64,000 nucleotides of DNA from Tenderia sp965602225 (GCA_965602225.1 CBFCYE010000011.1:26276-90275), one strand, 5' to 3'; positions 17,801-25,415 are shown, counted from the first letter of the stretch. The notes: generated by a model from the letters alone, not told the origin. Made by a program: numbers and translations.

Positions 17801-17983
17801 AAGCGAATAGGCGGTTACGGATTGGCCGAGGATTGTACGTCCCAGCTTGAAGTCCAGTAGCAGTAGATTGTCTTCGCTAAACTCTTCGGCCTGGACGGTC
17901 GCGTGTGTCAACGATAAGGAGAGTGCCAGTAATCCGGCGATAGCGTGGGCGATTAAACGCTTGGGGCGATGGCGCAATTGCAA
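14897..17983 (-). CDS. Large usher-like outer-membrane protein with C-terminal SPOR domain
   Basis: The 1028-residue protein has a signal peptide ending near ATVQAEEF. An N-terminal soluble domain follows (to about residue 165). A long beta-strand-rich region holds a plug-like segment (GWEVELLHNGIRVD, then NTFELLFYGPAGERRTETIT), as in fimbrial ushers. Two Cna-B/carboxypeptidase-regulatory-like domains come next (FNDIDGDGKFSAGDKPIPNA and a second near residue 815). The last 80 residues are a SPOR domain (YRLQLGAFGSQASADAAIAL), which normally binds denuded peptidoglycan. The only start that fits is TTG at 17983: upstream in the same frame there is no ATG or GTG before a TAG stop. With the chaperone and DUF4402 proteins it forms a pilus assembly system outside the common FimD type. 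Confidence 0.72.
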   Translation of the reverse strand: MQLRHRPKRLIAHAIAGLLALSLSLTHATVQAEEFSEDNLLLLDFKLGRTILGQSVTAYSLNNTIVISLAEASAALEFPIEVDADNGTASGWFLSKDRKFELDINTRTVTIEGISQPLKPSDAISHEYAIYVPLKVFSHWFPADLTLQLTSMAINVEPREPLPSQLRAQRRQQAGKRFVMSPPELPNITTPYRLIGPPIADVSLSYFVRRDTEPQITSATTSWNHSTLLRGDLAYMSSSIYLSGNKDKEVQTARMTLSRDKPYTPSGISRIEVGDILPPSLPGVPQYSMERGIQVQGSSHSDTDLYSPDGNKTRISGDILQGWEVELLHNGIRVDYQIIDVEGRYDFRDLILYTGANTFELLFYGPAGERRTETITRYGGSDAIHAGNLSYQLSASQQNKPLYEQEIDTTIATTDLGTGRYTASLGYGISPNLSVNSTWNSIVTDGTRLNYYGAGFQTDWRFVTLGLSGTKDPLGGTIWDAVINTPYTMRLWGFQTQLQHTQYADSVIATDPNTQTKLTSLSRVILTGKIKSISTRFAATHNRQLNLSTTSYGLDLSTKVGNSRVGNSLSSLVYQDPKEPNKPSGLTGTLYFDSKLFPLLVRGAYNYRLQPERESLQYSLTSDLNIAHDMSMYFGLEYRAVTKVSRYTAGMSWLLKHVTLSPRIIYDSNDTYLGFISATFSLSPKPERSGVLFSGKSMAQSGAVASRVFNDIDGDGKFSAGDKPIPNATVYATQLFRNVDTDEHGTAYLTGLHPGRASDIRLDQESLPDTTMISRHLGNSVQPRPAHWDIIDFPVIITGEIDGKLLQRGDDNMLKPQPGMVVELRDTNNELVDFKISSYDGFFVFEHIPHGQYTITLTAKYKDILTHPAPSVELNENAPDHSGLELIVKAQQAPVTGSFFPKGNEAAIILTVPESVAPEISTPLSSIALPLPTETSLPPITYRLQLGAFGSQASADAAIALLLQRHNSDLLQGLELRVERSNQDARGIFYRVQATGKLDATTAKALCQQFKQRRQNCVVVTKKITTPP

Positions 17984-18353
17984 ATCTGTTATCCCATTGT
18001 TGTGGTGTTTGCTGCGCCTTGGCGAGCAATGGGCGGTGTCCCCCTCAGGGCAACCAGCCTAACTCCGCATGTCCATGAATTATCGTTATTTAATGGACGG
18101 TTAAAGGAGTGTAGCACAGCCTTTTTTTAAACGGCTAGTTGTCGTTTAGCTATAAAAAATGCGAGGTGCTGGCGTTTGTTGCTTGGTTGTTGCGACTGCC
18201 TGATGGGCGTGATTAAAAAACTTTCCGTGCTAGAATGCGTGGGTATTTAATGTTGGCTGGTGCAGATTTGTTTGGCTTTATATTCAACGTCGATTTAGCT
18301 TGTGAGTGGGTCGAATGCTTGGGTGTTTTTGAAATGAGATGGGTTGATTAACG
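17984..18353. other. Divergent intergenic region, right boundary of the pilus locus
   Basis: The region separates the usher gene (leftward) from trpG (rightward) and must hold both promoters. Visible structure includes an inverted pair GTCCAT/ATGGAC around 18070-18098 and an AT-rich block near 18150-18160. A 33-codon frame (18250-18351) with two Trp codons ends 2 bases before trpG and is listed separately. No terminator or mobile-element end was recognised. Confidence 0.4.
18250..18351 (+). CDS. Possible leader peptide upstream of trpG (33 codons, two Trp)
   Basis: ATG at 18250 opens a frame that ends at TAA 18349-18351, two bases before the trpG start. Trp codons are at positions 20 and 31 (18307 and 18340). 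Such placement would allow translational coupling or Trp-sensing control of trpG. No strong ribosome site or attenuator hairpin is visible, so this could be a chance frame. Confidence 0.2.
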   Translation: MLAGADLFGFIFNVDLACEWVECLGVFEMRWVD

Positions 18354-18938
18354 ATGCTGTTGATGATTGATAACTATGACTCCTTCACCTACAACCTGGT
18401 GCAATACTTTGGTGAGCTGGGTGCTGAGGTGCAGGTTTATCGCAACGATCAGATTACGATTGAACAGATTGAGGCGCTGGCACCGCAACAGCTGGTGGTT
18501 TCACCGGGGCCATGTACGCCGAATGAGGCGGGCATCTCGATTGCGGCTATCAACCACTTTGCCGGCAAACTGCCGATTCTGGGTGTTTGTCTGGGGCACC
18601 AGAGTATCGGTCAGGCCTTTGGCGGCAAGATCGTTCATGCCAAACAAATCATGCATGGCAAGACCTCAATGGTGAAACACAATGATAGTGGTGTCTTCAA
18701 AGGGTTGAACAATCCCTTCGAGGTGACTCGTTACCACTCATTGGTGATTGAGCGTGAGTCTATGCCTGAATGTCTTGAGATGACTGCCTGGGTTGAAACG
18801 GCCGAGGGCGAGATCGATGAGATCATGGGTGTGCGTCACAAGGAACTGGCGATTGAAGGGGTGCAGTTTCATCCCGAGTCTATCCTGACCCAACACGGTC
18901 ATGACCTGATGAAAAACTTTCTCGAACAAAAGATCTAA
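18354..18938 (+). CDS. trpG: Anthranilate synthase component II (glutamine amidotransferase)
   Basis: The 194-residue class I amidotransferase releases ammonia from glutamine for TrpE, and often also for PabB. The catalytic Cys is C79 in ILGVCLGHQ, and the His-Glu pair lies in GVQFHPESI near residue 170. The oxyanion region SPGPCTPNEAGIS is intact. It is followed 12 bases later by trpD. It lies about 10 kb from its partner gene trpE because the pilus locus lies between them. Confidence 0.95.
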   Translation: MLLMIDNYDSFTYNLVQYFGELGAEVQVYRNDQITIEQIEALAPQQLVVSPGPCTPNEAGISIAAINHFAGKLPILGVCLGHQSIGQAFGGKIVHAKQIMHGKTSMVKHNDSGVFKGLNNPFEVTRYHSLVIERESMPECLEMTAWVETAEGEIDEIMGVRHKELAIEGVQFHPESILTQHGHDLMKNFLEQKI

Positions 18939-18950
18939 AGGAGTCACTTC

Positions 18951-19985
18951 ATGGATATGCAGGGTGCGATTCGTGCGGTCACCGACGGCAAAAATCTAAC
19001 TGCTGAGCAAATGACTTCGGTGATGCGGTTGATAATGACTGGTGCTGCGACGCAGGCCCAAATCGGTGGCTTTCTGATTGGTTTGCGGATGAAGGGCGAA
19101 ACGGTGGACGAGATCACGGCCGCTGCTCAGGTAATGCGTGAGCTGGCTACACCGGTCAAAATTGAAGGTGATCACCTGGTCGATACCTGTGGCACCGGTG
19201 GTGATGCCTCGGGTGCTTTTAATATCTCTACAGCTTCGGCCTTTGTTGTTGCCGCCGCCGGTGCGAAAGTCGCCAAACACGGTAATCGTTCCATTTCCAG
19301 CAAATCAGGCAGTGCCGATGTGTTGGAAGCCGCCGGTGTTAGTCTCGACCTGAATGCTGATCAGGTGACTCGTTGCGTAGCTGAAGTAGGTGTTGGCTTT
19401 ATGTTTGCGCCTAAACATCACGGTGCCATGAAGCACGCCATCGGCCCGCGTAAGGAGATGGGGGTGCGGACCATCTTTAATGTGCTTGGCCCGCTGACCA
19501 ATCCGGCTGGCGCACCGAATCAGGTGCTAGGTGTCTTCAGTGAGCAATGGTTACAGCCATTGGCTGAGGTGCTGGGGCGTCTCGGTAGCAATCATGTCCT
19601 AGTGGTTCATTCAGACGACGGCATGGACGAGATAAGCATTGGCGCGCCGACCCAGGTGGCTGAGCTGAAAGATGGCAAGATTAGCTGTTACAGCATTACG
19701 CCGGAACAGTTTGGTATGCAGCGTGCGGATATCAAACAGATTGCCGTCGATGGTGCTGAGGCCAGTCTGGCCGTTATCAAAAAAGTATTTGCCAATCAGG
19801 CTGGCCCGGCGCGTGACATTGTCGTCCTCAATGCCGGGGCGGCGATCTATGCTGCTGGTTTGGCCGACTCGCTTGAAGCGGGTGTCAGCAAGGCGGCCGA
19901 GCTGATTGCCAGTGGTGCCGCGGCTGAAAAAATGGCGGCCTTGGTTTCGCTTAGTCAACAATTGGGTCAGCAGTTAGCCGGATAG
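18951..19985 (+). CDS. trpD: Anthranilate phosphoribosyltransferase
   Basis: The 344-residue enzyme joins anthranilate to phosphoribosyl pyrophosphate. The glycine-rich PRPP loop is in DTCGTGGDASGAFNIST. KHGNRSISSKSGSADVLEA and GPRKEMGVRTIFNVLGPLTN are the other hallmark segments. It has an AAAGGAG ribosome site and lies in a tight trpG-trpD-trpC operon with 7 bases to trpC. Confidence 0.97.
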   Translation: MDMQGAIRAVTDGKNLTAEQMTSVMRLIMTGAATQAQIGGFLIGLRMKGETVDEITAAAQVMRELATPVKIEGDHLVDTCGTGGDASGAFNISTASAFVVAAAGAKVAKHGNRSISSKSGSADVLEAAGVSLDLNADQVTRCVAEVGVGFMFAPKHHGAMKHAIGPRKEMGVRTIFNVLGPLTNPAGAPNQVLGVFSEQWLQPLAEVLGRLGSNHVLVVHSDDGMDEISIGAPTQVAELKDGKISCYSITPEQFGMQRADIKQIAVDGAEASLAVIKKVFANQAGPARDIVVLNAGAAIYAAGLADSLEAGVSKAAELIASGAAAEKMAALVSLSQQLGQQLAG

Positions 19986-19992
19986 AATAAAG

Positions 19993-20787
19993 ATGAGTCA
20001 GCCAGATATTTTACAAAAAATCCTGCGTCGCAAGGTCGAAGAAGTGGTCGAGCGCAGCTCGACGCTGAGTCTGCGTGAGCTGGCCAAACAGGTGGAGGCG
20101 GTAGCGCCGGCGCGTGGTTTTGTCCGTGCTATTGAAGCAAAGATAACTCAGGGCAATGCCGCAGTGATTGCCGAAATCAAAAAGGCTTCGCCAAGTAAGG
20201 GATTGTTGCGCGAAGACTTTCATCCGGCTGATATTGCCAAATCCTATGAAGAGGGTGGCGCTGCCTGTTTGTCGGTGCTGACCGATGCTGATTTTTTTCA
20301 GGGCCACGAGGACTATCTCAAGCAGGCTAGAGCTGCCTGCAGCCTGCCGGTGATTCGCAAAGACTTTATTATCGATCCCTATCAGGTCTACGAGGCCCGC
20401 GCCATGGGTGCCGATTGCATCCTGCTGATTGTCGCTGCCCTGGGTGATGTCATGTTGCTGGAATTGAGCCAGCTGGCCGATCAGCTGGGCATGGATGTCT
20501 TGGTCGAGGTGCATGATGCTCAGGAGTTGCAACGGGCCTTGAGCCTGCCGCTGAAATTGATAGGCATCAATAATCGCAATCTGCGGACCTTTGATACCTC
20601 GCTGCAAACCACCATCGATCTACTGGCTGATATTGGCGACGATCGTATTGTGGTTACGGAAAGCGGTATTCACAGCGTTGACGATGTGAAGCTGATGCGT
20701 GACCACAACGTCAATGCCTTTCTGGTGGGCGAGGCCTTTATGCGTGCTGATGATCCAGGGCAGCAGTTAAAAAGCCTGTTTTTCTAG
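19993..20787 (+). CDS. trpC: Indole-3-glycerol phosphate synthase
   Basis: The 264-residue TIM-barrel enzyme closes the indole ring. Signature segments are AEIKKASPSKGLLREDF with the catalytic Lys, SVLTDADFFQG, PVIRKDFIIDPYQ, GINNRNLRTF and VTESGI. It is a stand-alone TrpC without a fused TrpF domain. No clear terminator follows, and the next gene is 131 bases away. Confidence 0.97.
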   Translation: MSQPDILQKILRRKVEEVVERSSTLSLRELAKQVEAVAPARGFVRAIEAKITQGNAAVIAEIKKASPSKGLLREDFHPADIAKSYEEGGAACLSVLTDADFFQGHEDYLKQARAACSLPVIRKDFIIDPYQVYEARAMGADCILLIVAALGDVMLLELSQLADQLGMDVLVEVHDAQELQRALSLPLKLIGINNRNLRTFDTSLQTTIDLLADIGDDRIVVTESGIHSVDDVKLMRDHNVNAFLVGEAFMRADDPGQQLKSLFF

Positions 20788-20918
20788 CCTCTGCCGGTCA
20801 ATCGTTTCCTTATGTGAACGCTAAAGTCAGGCTGTATGGCGCCGATAGCTGATAGCAGCGTTCTGTTATTGAGCAGGACGTAAAATAATTCTGATTGGAC
20901 TTACATTAGGGAGCACAC

Positions 20919-22253
20919 ATGCGTAAATCTATCCTGTTGAAGGCCTTGGCGCCGACTCTGGTTCTGTTTTCTACCCAGGCGGCGGCGGTGCCGTTTCAGT
21001 CTATCGATCCGCGTTCGTTGGGGATGGGGGGGGTTGGTGTGGCCTCGGGCACTAGTGCCAATGCCGGTTTTATGAATCCGGCCCTGCTTTCAGCTGCGCA
21101 TGAGGATGAGGATTTTAGTCTGGAACTGCCTATTATTGGGGCGCGTTTTTCTGACCCGGATAGCCTGCTTGATGAAATCGATACTTATCAGGATTCCAAT
21201 CTTGAGGCCAATTTAACAACGGCTGTAGATGCTTTTAATGCGGCAGTTGCTGCTGCGAATGTGCCTAATGCAATCACTGAGGCGGGTAATGTGGCAAGTG
21301 CTACTAGGGCTGTGCAGGCACAGTTAAATAAACTAGATAACAAGCCAATCCAGGGTGAGGTCTTCGGCGGAATGGTGATCGGCATTCCGAGCAAGAAAAT
21401 TGGCGCTTCTTTAAACTTGAACGCATACGTTGTTGCTGGCGGTGTGTTTGATTATACGACTGGCGCTGGTAGCGATGATGCGATGCTGCAGGGGATAATT
21501 ACCGCTGCTGATGCTGTTGCTACTTTGGCAGATCCCGCGCAACTGTCAGGCGATAGTTTTGTTACAGCCCAGGATACTGGTACAGATGTGGTCTCTAATC
21601 TGACTTCGAATTTGGCTGCCCGTGGAGCGGTGATCTCCGAGGTTGGTCTGTCGCTGTCACGTGAAGTTAATATTGGCGGTCATGATGTCGCGGTTGGGAT
21701 CACTCCGAAGCTGGTCAAGGTGAAAACCTTTCACTATGTCCTGGGTGCTAACACTGCCGACTTTGATTCAGAAAAGGGCACTAAGGACTATAGTGACTTT
21801 AATATTGATGTCGGTATTGCCAAGGATTACGGCAATAGTTGGAAAACCGGCCTGGTGGTAAAAAACCTGATTGGTAAGGAGTATGAGACCGCTCCATTTG
21901 CTTCACCGGGTCTGGCTGCCGTTCCATCTGCCACAATTAAGGTTGACCCGCAGGTACGCCTGGGTATTGCGCATAGTAACGAATGGTTGACGGTTGCCGC
22001 CGATTTGGATGTGACAGAAAACGAGCCGGTGGGGTTTGAGACCAAGACTCAGTATCTGGGGCTTGGTGTTGAGGCGGATCTATTTGACTGGGTGCAGTTT
22101 CGTGCCGGTTATCGTCACAACCTAAGTGATTCTGATACCAGTATCCCAACCATCGGTTTTGGATTTTCACCTTTTGGTGTGCATATGGATTTGGCGCTGG
22201 CGGGCAACAGCGACGAGGCCGCAGTGTCCTTTCAGTTGGGGTTCCGTTTCTAA
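20919..22253 (+). CDS. TraF_2-type outer-membrane barrel protein, copy 1
   Basis: The 444-residue protein has a signal peptide (ending STQAAAVP) followed by PFQSIDPRSLGMGGVGVASG, the hallmark N-terminus of the family named after conjugal transfer TraF (PF13729). The rest alternates beta strands and ends in ...SFQLGFRF, with the terminal Phe typical of outer-membrane barrels. The family name is misleading: there are no conjugation genes nearby, and the architecture looks like a FadL/PorV-like barrel. A paralogue follows after a strong terminator. Function and cargo are unknown. Confidence 0.7.
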   Translation: MRKSILLKALAPTLVLFSTQAAAVPFQSIDPRSLGMGGVGVASGTSANAGFMNPALLSAAHEDEDFSLELPIIGARFSDPDSLLDEIDTYQDSNLEANLTTAVDAFNAAVAAANVPNAITEAGNVASATRAVQAQLNKLDNKPIQGEVFGGMVIGIPSKKIGASLNLNAYVVAGGVFDYTTGAGSDDAMLQGIITAADAVATLADPAQLSGDSFVTAQDTGTDVVSNLTSNLAARGAVISEVGLSLSREVNIGGHDVAVGITPKLVKVKTFHYVLGANTADFDSEKGTKDYSDFNIDVGIAKDYGNSWKTGLVVKNLIGKEYETAPFASPGLAAVPSATIKVDPQVRLGIAHSNEWLTVAADLDVTENEPVGFETKTQYLGLGVEADLFDWVQFRAGYRHNLSDSDTSIPTIGFGFSPFGVHMDLALAGNSDEAAVSFQLGFRF

Positions 22254-22281
22254 TATTCACTCGATTAGTATAAATCGCGTA

Positions 22282-22316
22282 AAAGGCCCCGCCATTACTG
22301 GCGGGGCCTTTTTATT
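22282..22316 (+). terminator. Hairpin terminator between the two TraF-type genes
   Basis: AAGGCCCCGCC pairs with GGCGGGGCCTT around ATTACT, followed by TTTATTTT. Confidence 0.92.
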
Positions 22317-22422
22317 TTGGCGGGATTGGTTTTGGGAATTGGGTTAAAATCGCCGATTGATTGTTGCTGGTGTAAGACAGATGTTGGTTTGTGGTGAGAA
22401 TAAAGAGAAGGAAAGTGGGTGC

Positions 22423-23670
22423 ATGGCCAGAATAACGTTACAGCTAGGCGGTCTGATGTCCGTTCTGGCATTGTTTTCAGCGCAGGTGTCAGCCTTGCCA
22501 TTTTCCCCGATTGAACCCCGCTCGTTTGCCCTGGGGGGAACAGGGGTTTCCTCGGCCTCGAATGCCAATGCCGGTTTTTTAAACCCGGCGCTGTTGGCTG
22601 TAAACGAGCGCGATGAGGCGCTTGTGTTGCATGCCCCTGTACTTGGGTTTCGTTATTTCGACAAACAAAATGTGATGGATTCGCTGGCCAATTATCAGCG
22701 CATTGGCGCCGAGGCCTCCTACGATACTGTGCTGCATGATTTTAATAATGCCATCTATGTGAATAACAATGTCAATGAATCGCTGGTGAATATTGGCGGC
22801 TGGGCAAACGTGATGCGCACCCGCATTCCAGACCTGGCCAATAAATCTGTTCAGCAGGAGTTTATGGCGGCGGCTGTGGTGGGTATTCCACATGAGAAGC
22901 TAAATATGACCTTTAGCCTGAGCAGCAAAATTCTGGGTGGTGGTGTGGTTGATATTGCTGATAGTGATTTAACCGAGCTGGATAGGATTATTAAAGAGGC
23001 GGACGATGCTTCGCTCTTAAGTACGGAATCATTTGATTCAACTCAATTTGCTTCGCGATTTCGTGGTCGGGGTTTGAGCACCACTGAGTTTGGGTTGTCC
23101 ATAGCGCGGCAATACAGCTTTGCCGGGCATGACATTGCTGTTGGGGTAACGCCGAAATATATCCAGGCGACCAGCTTTGATTATGCTACGTATATCAGTA
23201 CAGCTGATTTTGAAACCGATTTGAATAAAAAGAGCCACTCGGCCTTTGATGTTGATGTGGGTGCGGCCAAGTCTTATGGCAATGGTTGGAGCACCGGCGT
23301 TGCCATCAAGAATCTGATTGGGCAAAAGTATCAGACCAGCTTGGATAATGAGATCAGAATCAAGCCGCAGGCACGTATCGGTATTTCTCACGCAATGAAA
23401 TGGGTCGCGGTTGCGGTGGATATGGATTTGAACAAAAGCCAATCGCTAGGCTTTGATTCGGAAACGCAATACCTGGGTATTGGGGCCGAGCTGAATGTGT
23501 TTGATATGAGCACCATCCGTATAGGTTATCGCTCTAATATGAGTGATGTTGACACCAGTCTTGCCACGGTTGGCCTAGGCATAAAGGTTTACGGTGTGCA
23601 GGTTGATCTTGCCGCGGGTGCCAATGAAGATGAGATTGATTTTGCCGCCCAGGCGAGCTTTCGATTTTAA
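22423..23670 (+). CDS. TraF_2-type outer-membrane barrel protein, copy 2
   Basis: The start at ATG 22423 is chosen because it follows a GAGAAGGAAAG ribosome site and opens a proper signal peptide (ending AQVSALP). The roughly 415-residue protein is clearly paralogous to the previous one. Shared features are PFSPIEPRSFALGGTGVSS, NANAGFLNPALL, the mid-protein GHDIAVGVTPKYIQ and KSYGNGWSTGVAIKNLIGQ, and a barrel-type end SFRF. The two genes are adjacent but separated by a terminator, so they may be expressed under different conditions. Confidence 0.7.
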   Translation: MARITLQLGGLMSVLALFSAQVSALPFSPIEPRSFALGGTGVSSASNANAGFLNPALLAVNERDEALVLHAPVLGFRYFDKQNVMDSLANYQRIGAEASYDTVLHDFNNAIYVNNNVNESLVNIGGWANVMRTRIPDLANKSVQQEFMAAAVVGIPHEKLNMTFSLSSKILGGGVVDIADSDLTELDRIIKEADDASLLSTESFDSTQFASRFRGRGLSTTEFGLSIARQYSFAGHDIAVGVTPKYIQATSFDYATYISTADFETDLNKKSHSAFDVDVGAAKSYGNGWSTGVAIKNLIGQKYQTSLDNEIRIKPQARIGISHAMKWVAVAVDMDLNKSQSLGFDSETQYLGIGAELNVFDMSTIRIGYRSNMSDVDTSLATVGLGIKVYGVQVDLAAGANEDEIDFAAQASFRF

Positions 23671-23680
23671 GCGGAACTGG

Positions 23681-23730
23681 ATTTAGACATAAAAAAGCCC
23701 GGTTTATACCGGGCTTTTTTATGTCTAAAT
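23681..23730. terminator. 50-bp near-perfect palindrome, convergent terminator
   Basis: Two 23-base arms (ATTTAGACATAAAAAAGCCC and the following GGT, against their exact complement) flank a 4-base loop TTAT. The core GCCCGGT/ACCGGGC with flanking A and T runs makes an efficient bidirectional terminator between the barrel gene and crp. The unusually long flanking pairing is not needed for termination. Confidence 0.92.
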
Positions 23731-23742
23731 TAAATGCTGCTA

Positions 23743-24384
23743 TCAACGTGTGCCAAACACGACGATGGTCTTGCCTTTGGCTGAGATCAGGTTTTGTTGT
23801 TCCAGGCTCTTCAATACTCGACCAACCATCTCGCGTGAGCAACCGACAATGCGCCCCAGTTCCTGGCGGGTGATCTTGATTTGCATGCCATCCGGATGGG
23901 TGATGGCATCGGGTTGCTGGCATAGATCAAGTAATGTCTTGGCAACCCGGCCGCTGACATCCATAAAGGCTAAACGGGTGGCCATGTCTGAGGTGCGGCG
24001 CAGACGCAGGGCCATCTGTGAGGCCATCTGGAAAATGATCTCAGTATGATCCTTGGCCATTTGCCGGAACCGTTCATAGCTGATTTCGGCTACTTCACAG
24101 TCACCACGGGCGCGGATCCAGGCGCTGCGTTCCGGGTCGTCGCTAAACAGGCCCATTTCACCAAAAAAGTCACCGGCGTTGAGATAGGCCAGCACCATTT
24201 CATTGCCATCATCATCTTCCGAGACCACGCTAACCGAGCCGGCGGTGATGTAATACAGCGAATCTGGCGTATCACCACCGTGAATGATGACGCTTTTATT
24301 GGGGTAGGTGCGCCGATGGCAGTGAGTCAGAAAGCTCTCTATTGCCGGGCTGGTTTTGGGTGTGTTGGTTTTGGCTAATGTCAT
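23743..24384 (-). CDS. crp: cAMP-dependent regulator of the Crp/Vfr type
   Basis: The 213-residue protein aligns with E. coli Crp over its whole length. The cAMP pocket segment is FFGEMGLFSDDPERSAWIRA (Glu, Arg and Ser are the ligands). The C-terminal helix-turn-helix ITRQELGRIVGCSREMVGRV is nearly identical to the E. coli recognition helix, so it should bind the classical TGTGA-N6-TCACA site. It is divergent from the OsmC gene, the same neighbourhood as crp-yhfA in enterobacteria. Confidence 0.95.
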   Translation of the reverse strand: MTLAKTNTPKTSPAIESFLTHCHRRTYPNKSVIIHGGDTPDSLYYITAGSVSVVSEDDDGNEMVLAYLNAGDFFGEMGLFSDDPERSAWIRARGDCEVAEISYERFRQMAKDHTEIIFQMASQMALRLRRTSDMATRLAFMDVSGRVAKTLLDLCQQPDAITHPDGMQIKITRQELGRIVGCSREMVGRVLKSLEQQNLISAKGKTIVVFGTR

Positions 24385-24488
24385 TTTTTTCTCATAATGT
24401 TGCTGTCCCTTTTATTTGTATCGGCAAATAGGGGCTAGTGTTTGAGTTATCATACGGCCTATCTAAATATAGACCCAAGGAGTGATAA

Positions 24489-24920
24489 ATGAAGGCGCGC
24501 ATCAAGTGGGTGGACAACGCTATGTTTGTAGCCGAATCTGGCAGCGGTCATGCCGTGGTGATCGATGGCCCGCCGGATGGTGGTGGTCGCAACATGGGTA
24601 TGCGGCCGATGGAGATGCTGCTGATGGGCACCGGTGCTTGTAGTGCTTACGACGTGTTGTTGATCCTGCGCAAAGGCCGCCACTCGGTGACTGACTGTGT
24701 CTGTGAAGTCTCGGCCGAACGGGCCGATGAGGTGCCGTCGGTGTTTACCAAGATTCATCTGCACTTCATTGTCAGCGGTGATGGTTTGAAGGAAAGTGTG
24801 GTCAAACGGGCGGTGCAGTTGTCGGCTGAAAAATATTGCTCCGCCTCTATTATGTTGGGCAAGACCGCCGAGATCAGCCATGATTTTGAAATCATCACAG
24901 CACAAGGTGATGTGGCGTGA
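24489..24920 (+). CDS. OsmC/YhfA family protein
   Basis: The 143-residue protein has the OsmC fold with the two redox cysteines, one in MGTGACSAYDVLLIL (C51) and one in SAEKYCSASIML (near residue 117). OsmC/Ohr proteins reduce organic hydroperoxides. The YhfA branch, typically beside crp, has no firmly established substrate. The ribosome site AAGGAG lies 7 bases before ATG. The stop overlaps the GTG of the next gene. Confidence 0.88.
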   Translation: MKARIKWVDNAMFVAESGSGHAVVIDGPPDGGGRNMGMRPMEMLLMGTGACSAYDVLLILRKGRHSVTDCVCEVSAERADEVPSVFTKIHLHFIVSGDGLKESVVKRAVQLSAEKYCSASIMLGKTAEISHDFEIITAQGDVA

Positions 24921-25315
24921 TCAAACCAAAGCCCACCTCCGGTATGCGTCATGTCGCGCTATTTGTTAGCGACCTTGAGGCCTGTGAGCAGTTTTACGTC
25001 GAGCTGCTGGGGATGCAGGTGGAATGGCGTCCCGATCCGGATAACGTTTATCTCTGTTCCGGCAATGACAACCTGGCCCTGCATCGGGCGCCGGAGGGCT
25101 ACGATATGTCTGGCGATCAGGTCCTGGATCACATTGGTTTTATCATCGACGATATTGATCAGGTCAGTGTCTGGTTCGATTTTCTACGTGGGCATGACAT
25201 CAAAATGAAGACTGAGCCGCGTACCCATCGCGACGGTGCGCGTAGTTTCTATTGTTATGATCCAGGTGGTACTACAGTGCAGATGATTCATCACCCGCCC
25301 ATTGTTTCCAAATAG
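24917..25315 (+). CDS. VOC (glyoxalase/bleomycin-resistance) family protein
   Basis: The 132-residue protein shows the vicinal-oxygen-chelate pattern: GMRHVALFVSDLEACEQFY with a metal-type His, then LDHIGFIIDDID, then a C-terminal strand SFYCYDPGGTTVQMIHHP with Asp/Gln/His. The GTG start overlaps the osmC stop and an AAGGTG lies upstream. Substrate unknown; coupling to an OsmC-like gene suggests detoxification of reactive electrophiles or peroxides. Confidence 0.8.
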   Translation: MIKPKPTSGMRHVALFVSDLEACEQFYVELLGMQVEWRPDPDNVYLCSGNDNLALHRAPEGYDMSGDQVLDHIGFIIDDIDQVSVWFDFLRGHDIKMKTEPRTHRDGARSFYCYDPGGTTVQMIHHPPIVSK

Positions 25316-25415
25316 GCGTGCAAAAATAGCTCCCAAATTCGGGCGAAATAATAGATAATTCGCGCCTTTCCTGAGCGTGAGCGCTTGGGTTGTTGGATAG
25401 TTAGGAGGCGGCGTA

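Noticed and set aside
20011..20607. Antisense frame in trpC
   Set aside because: No ribosome site and no recognisable protein; trpC explains the sequence.
20919..23670. Conjugative transfer genes (from the TraF family name)
   Set aside because: No other transfer genes are present, and the proteins look like outer-membrane barrels, so the name alone is not evidence of conjugation.
24459..24905. Antisense frame over the OsmC gene
   Set aside because: The sense gene has the conserved cysteines and a strong ribosome site, so the antisense frame is not real.
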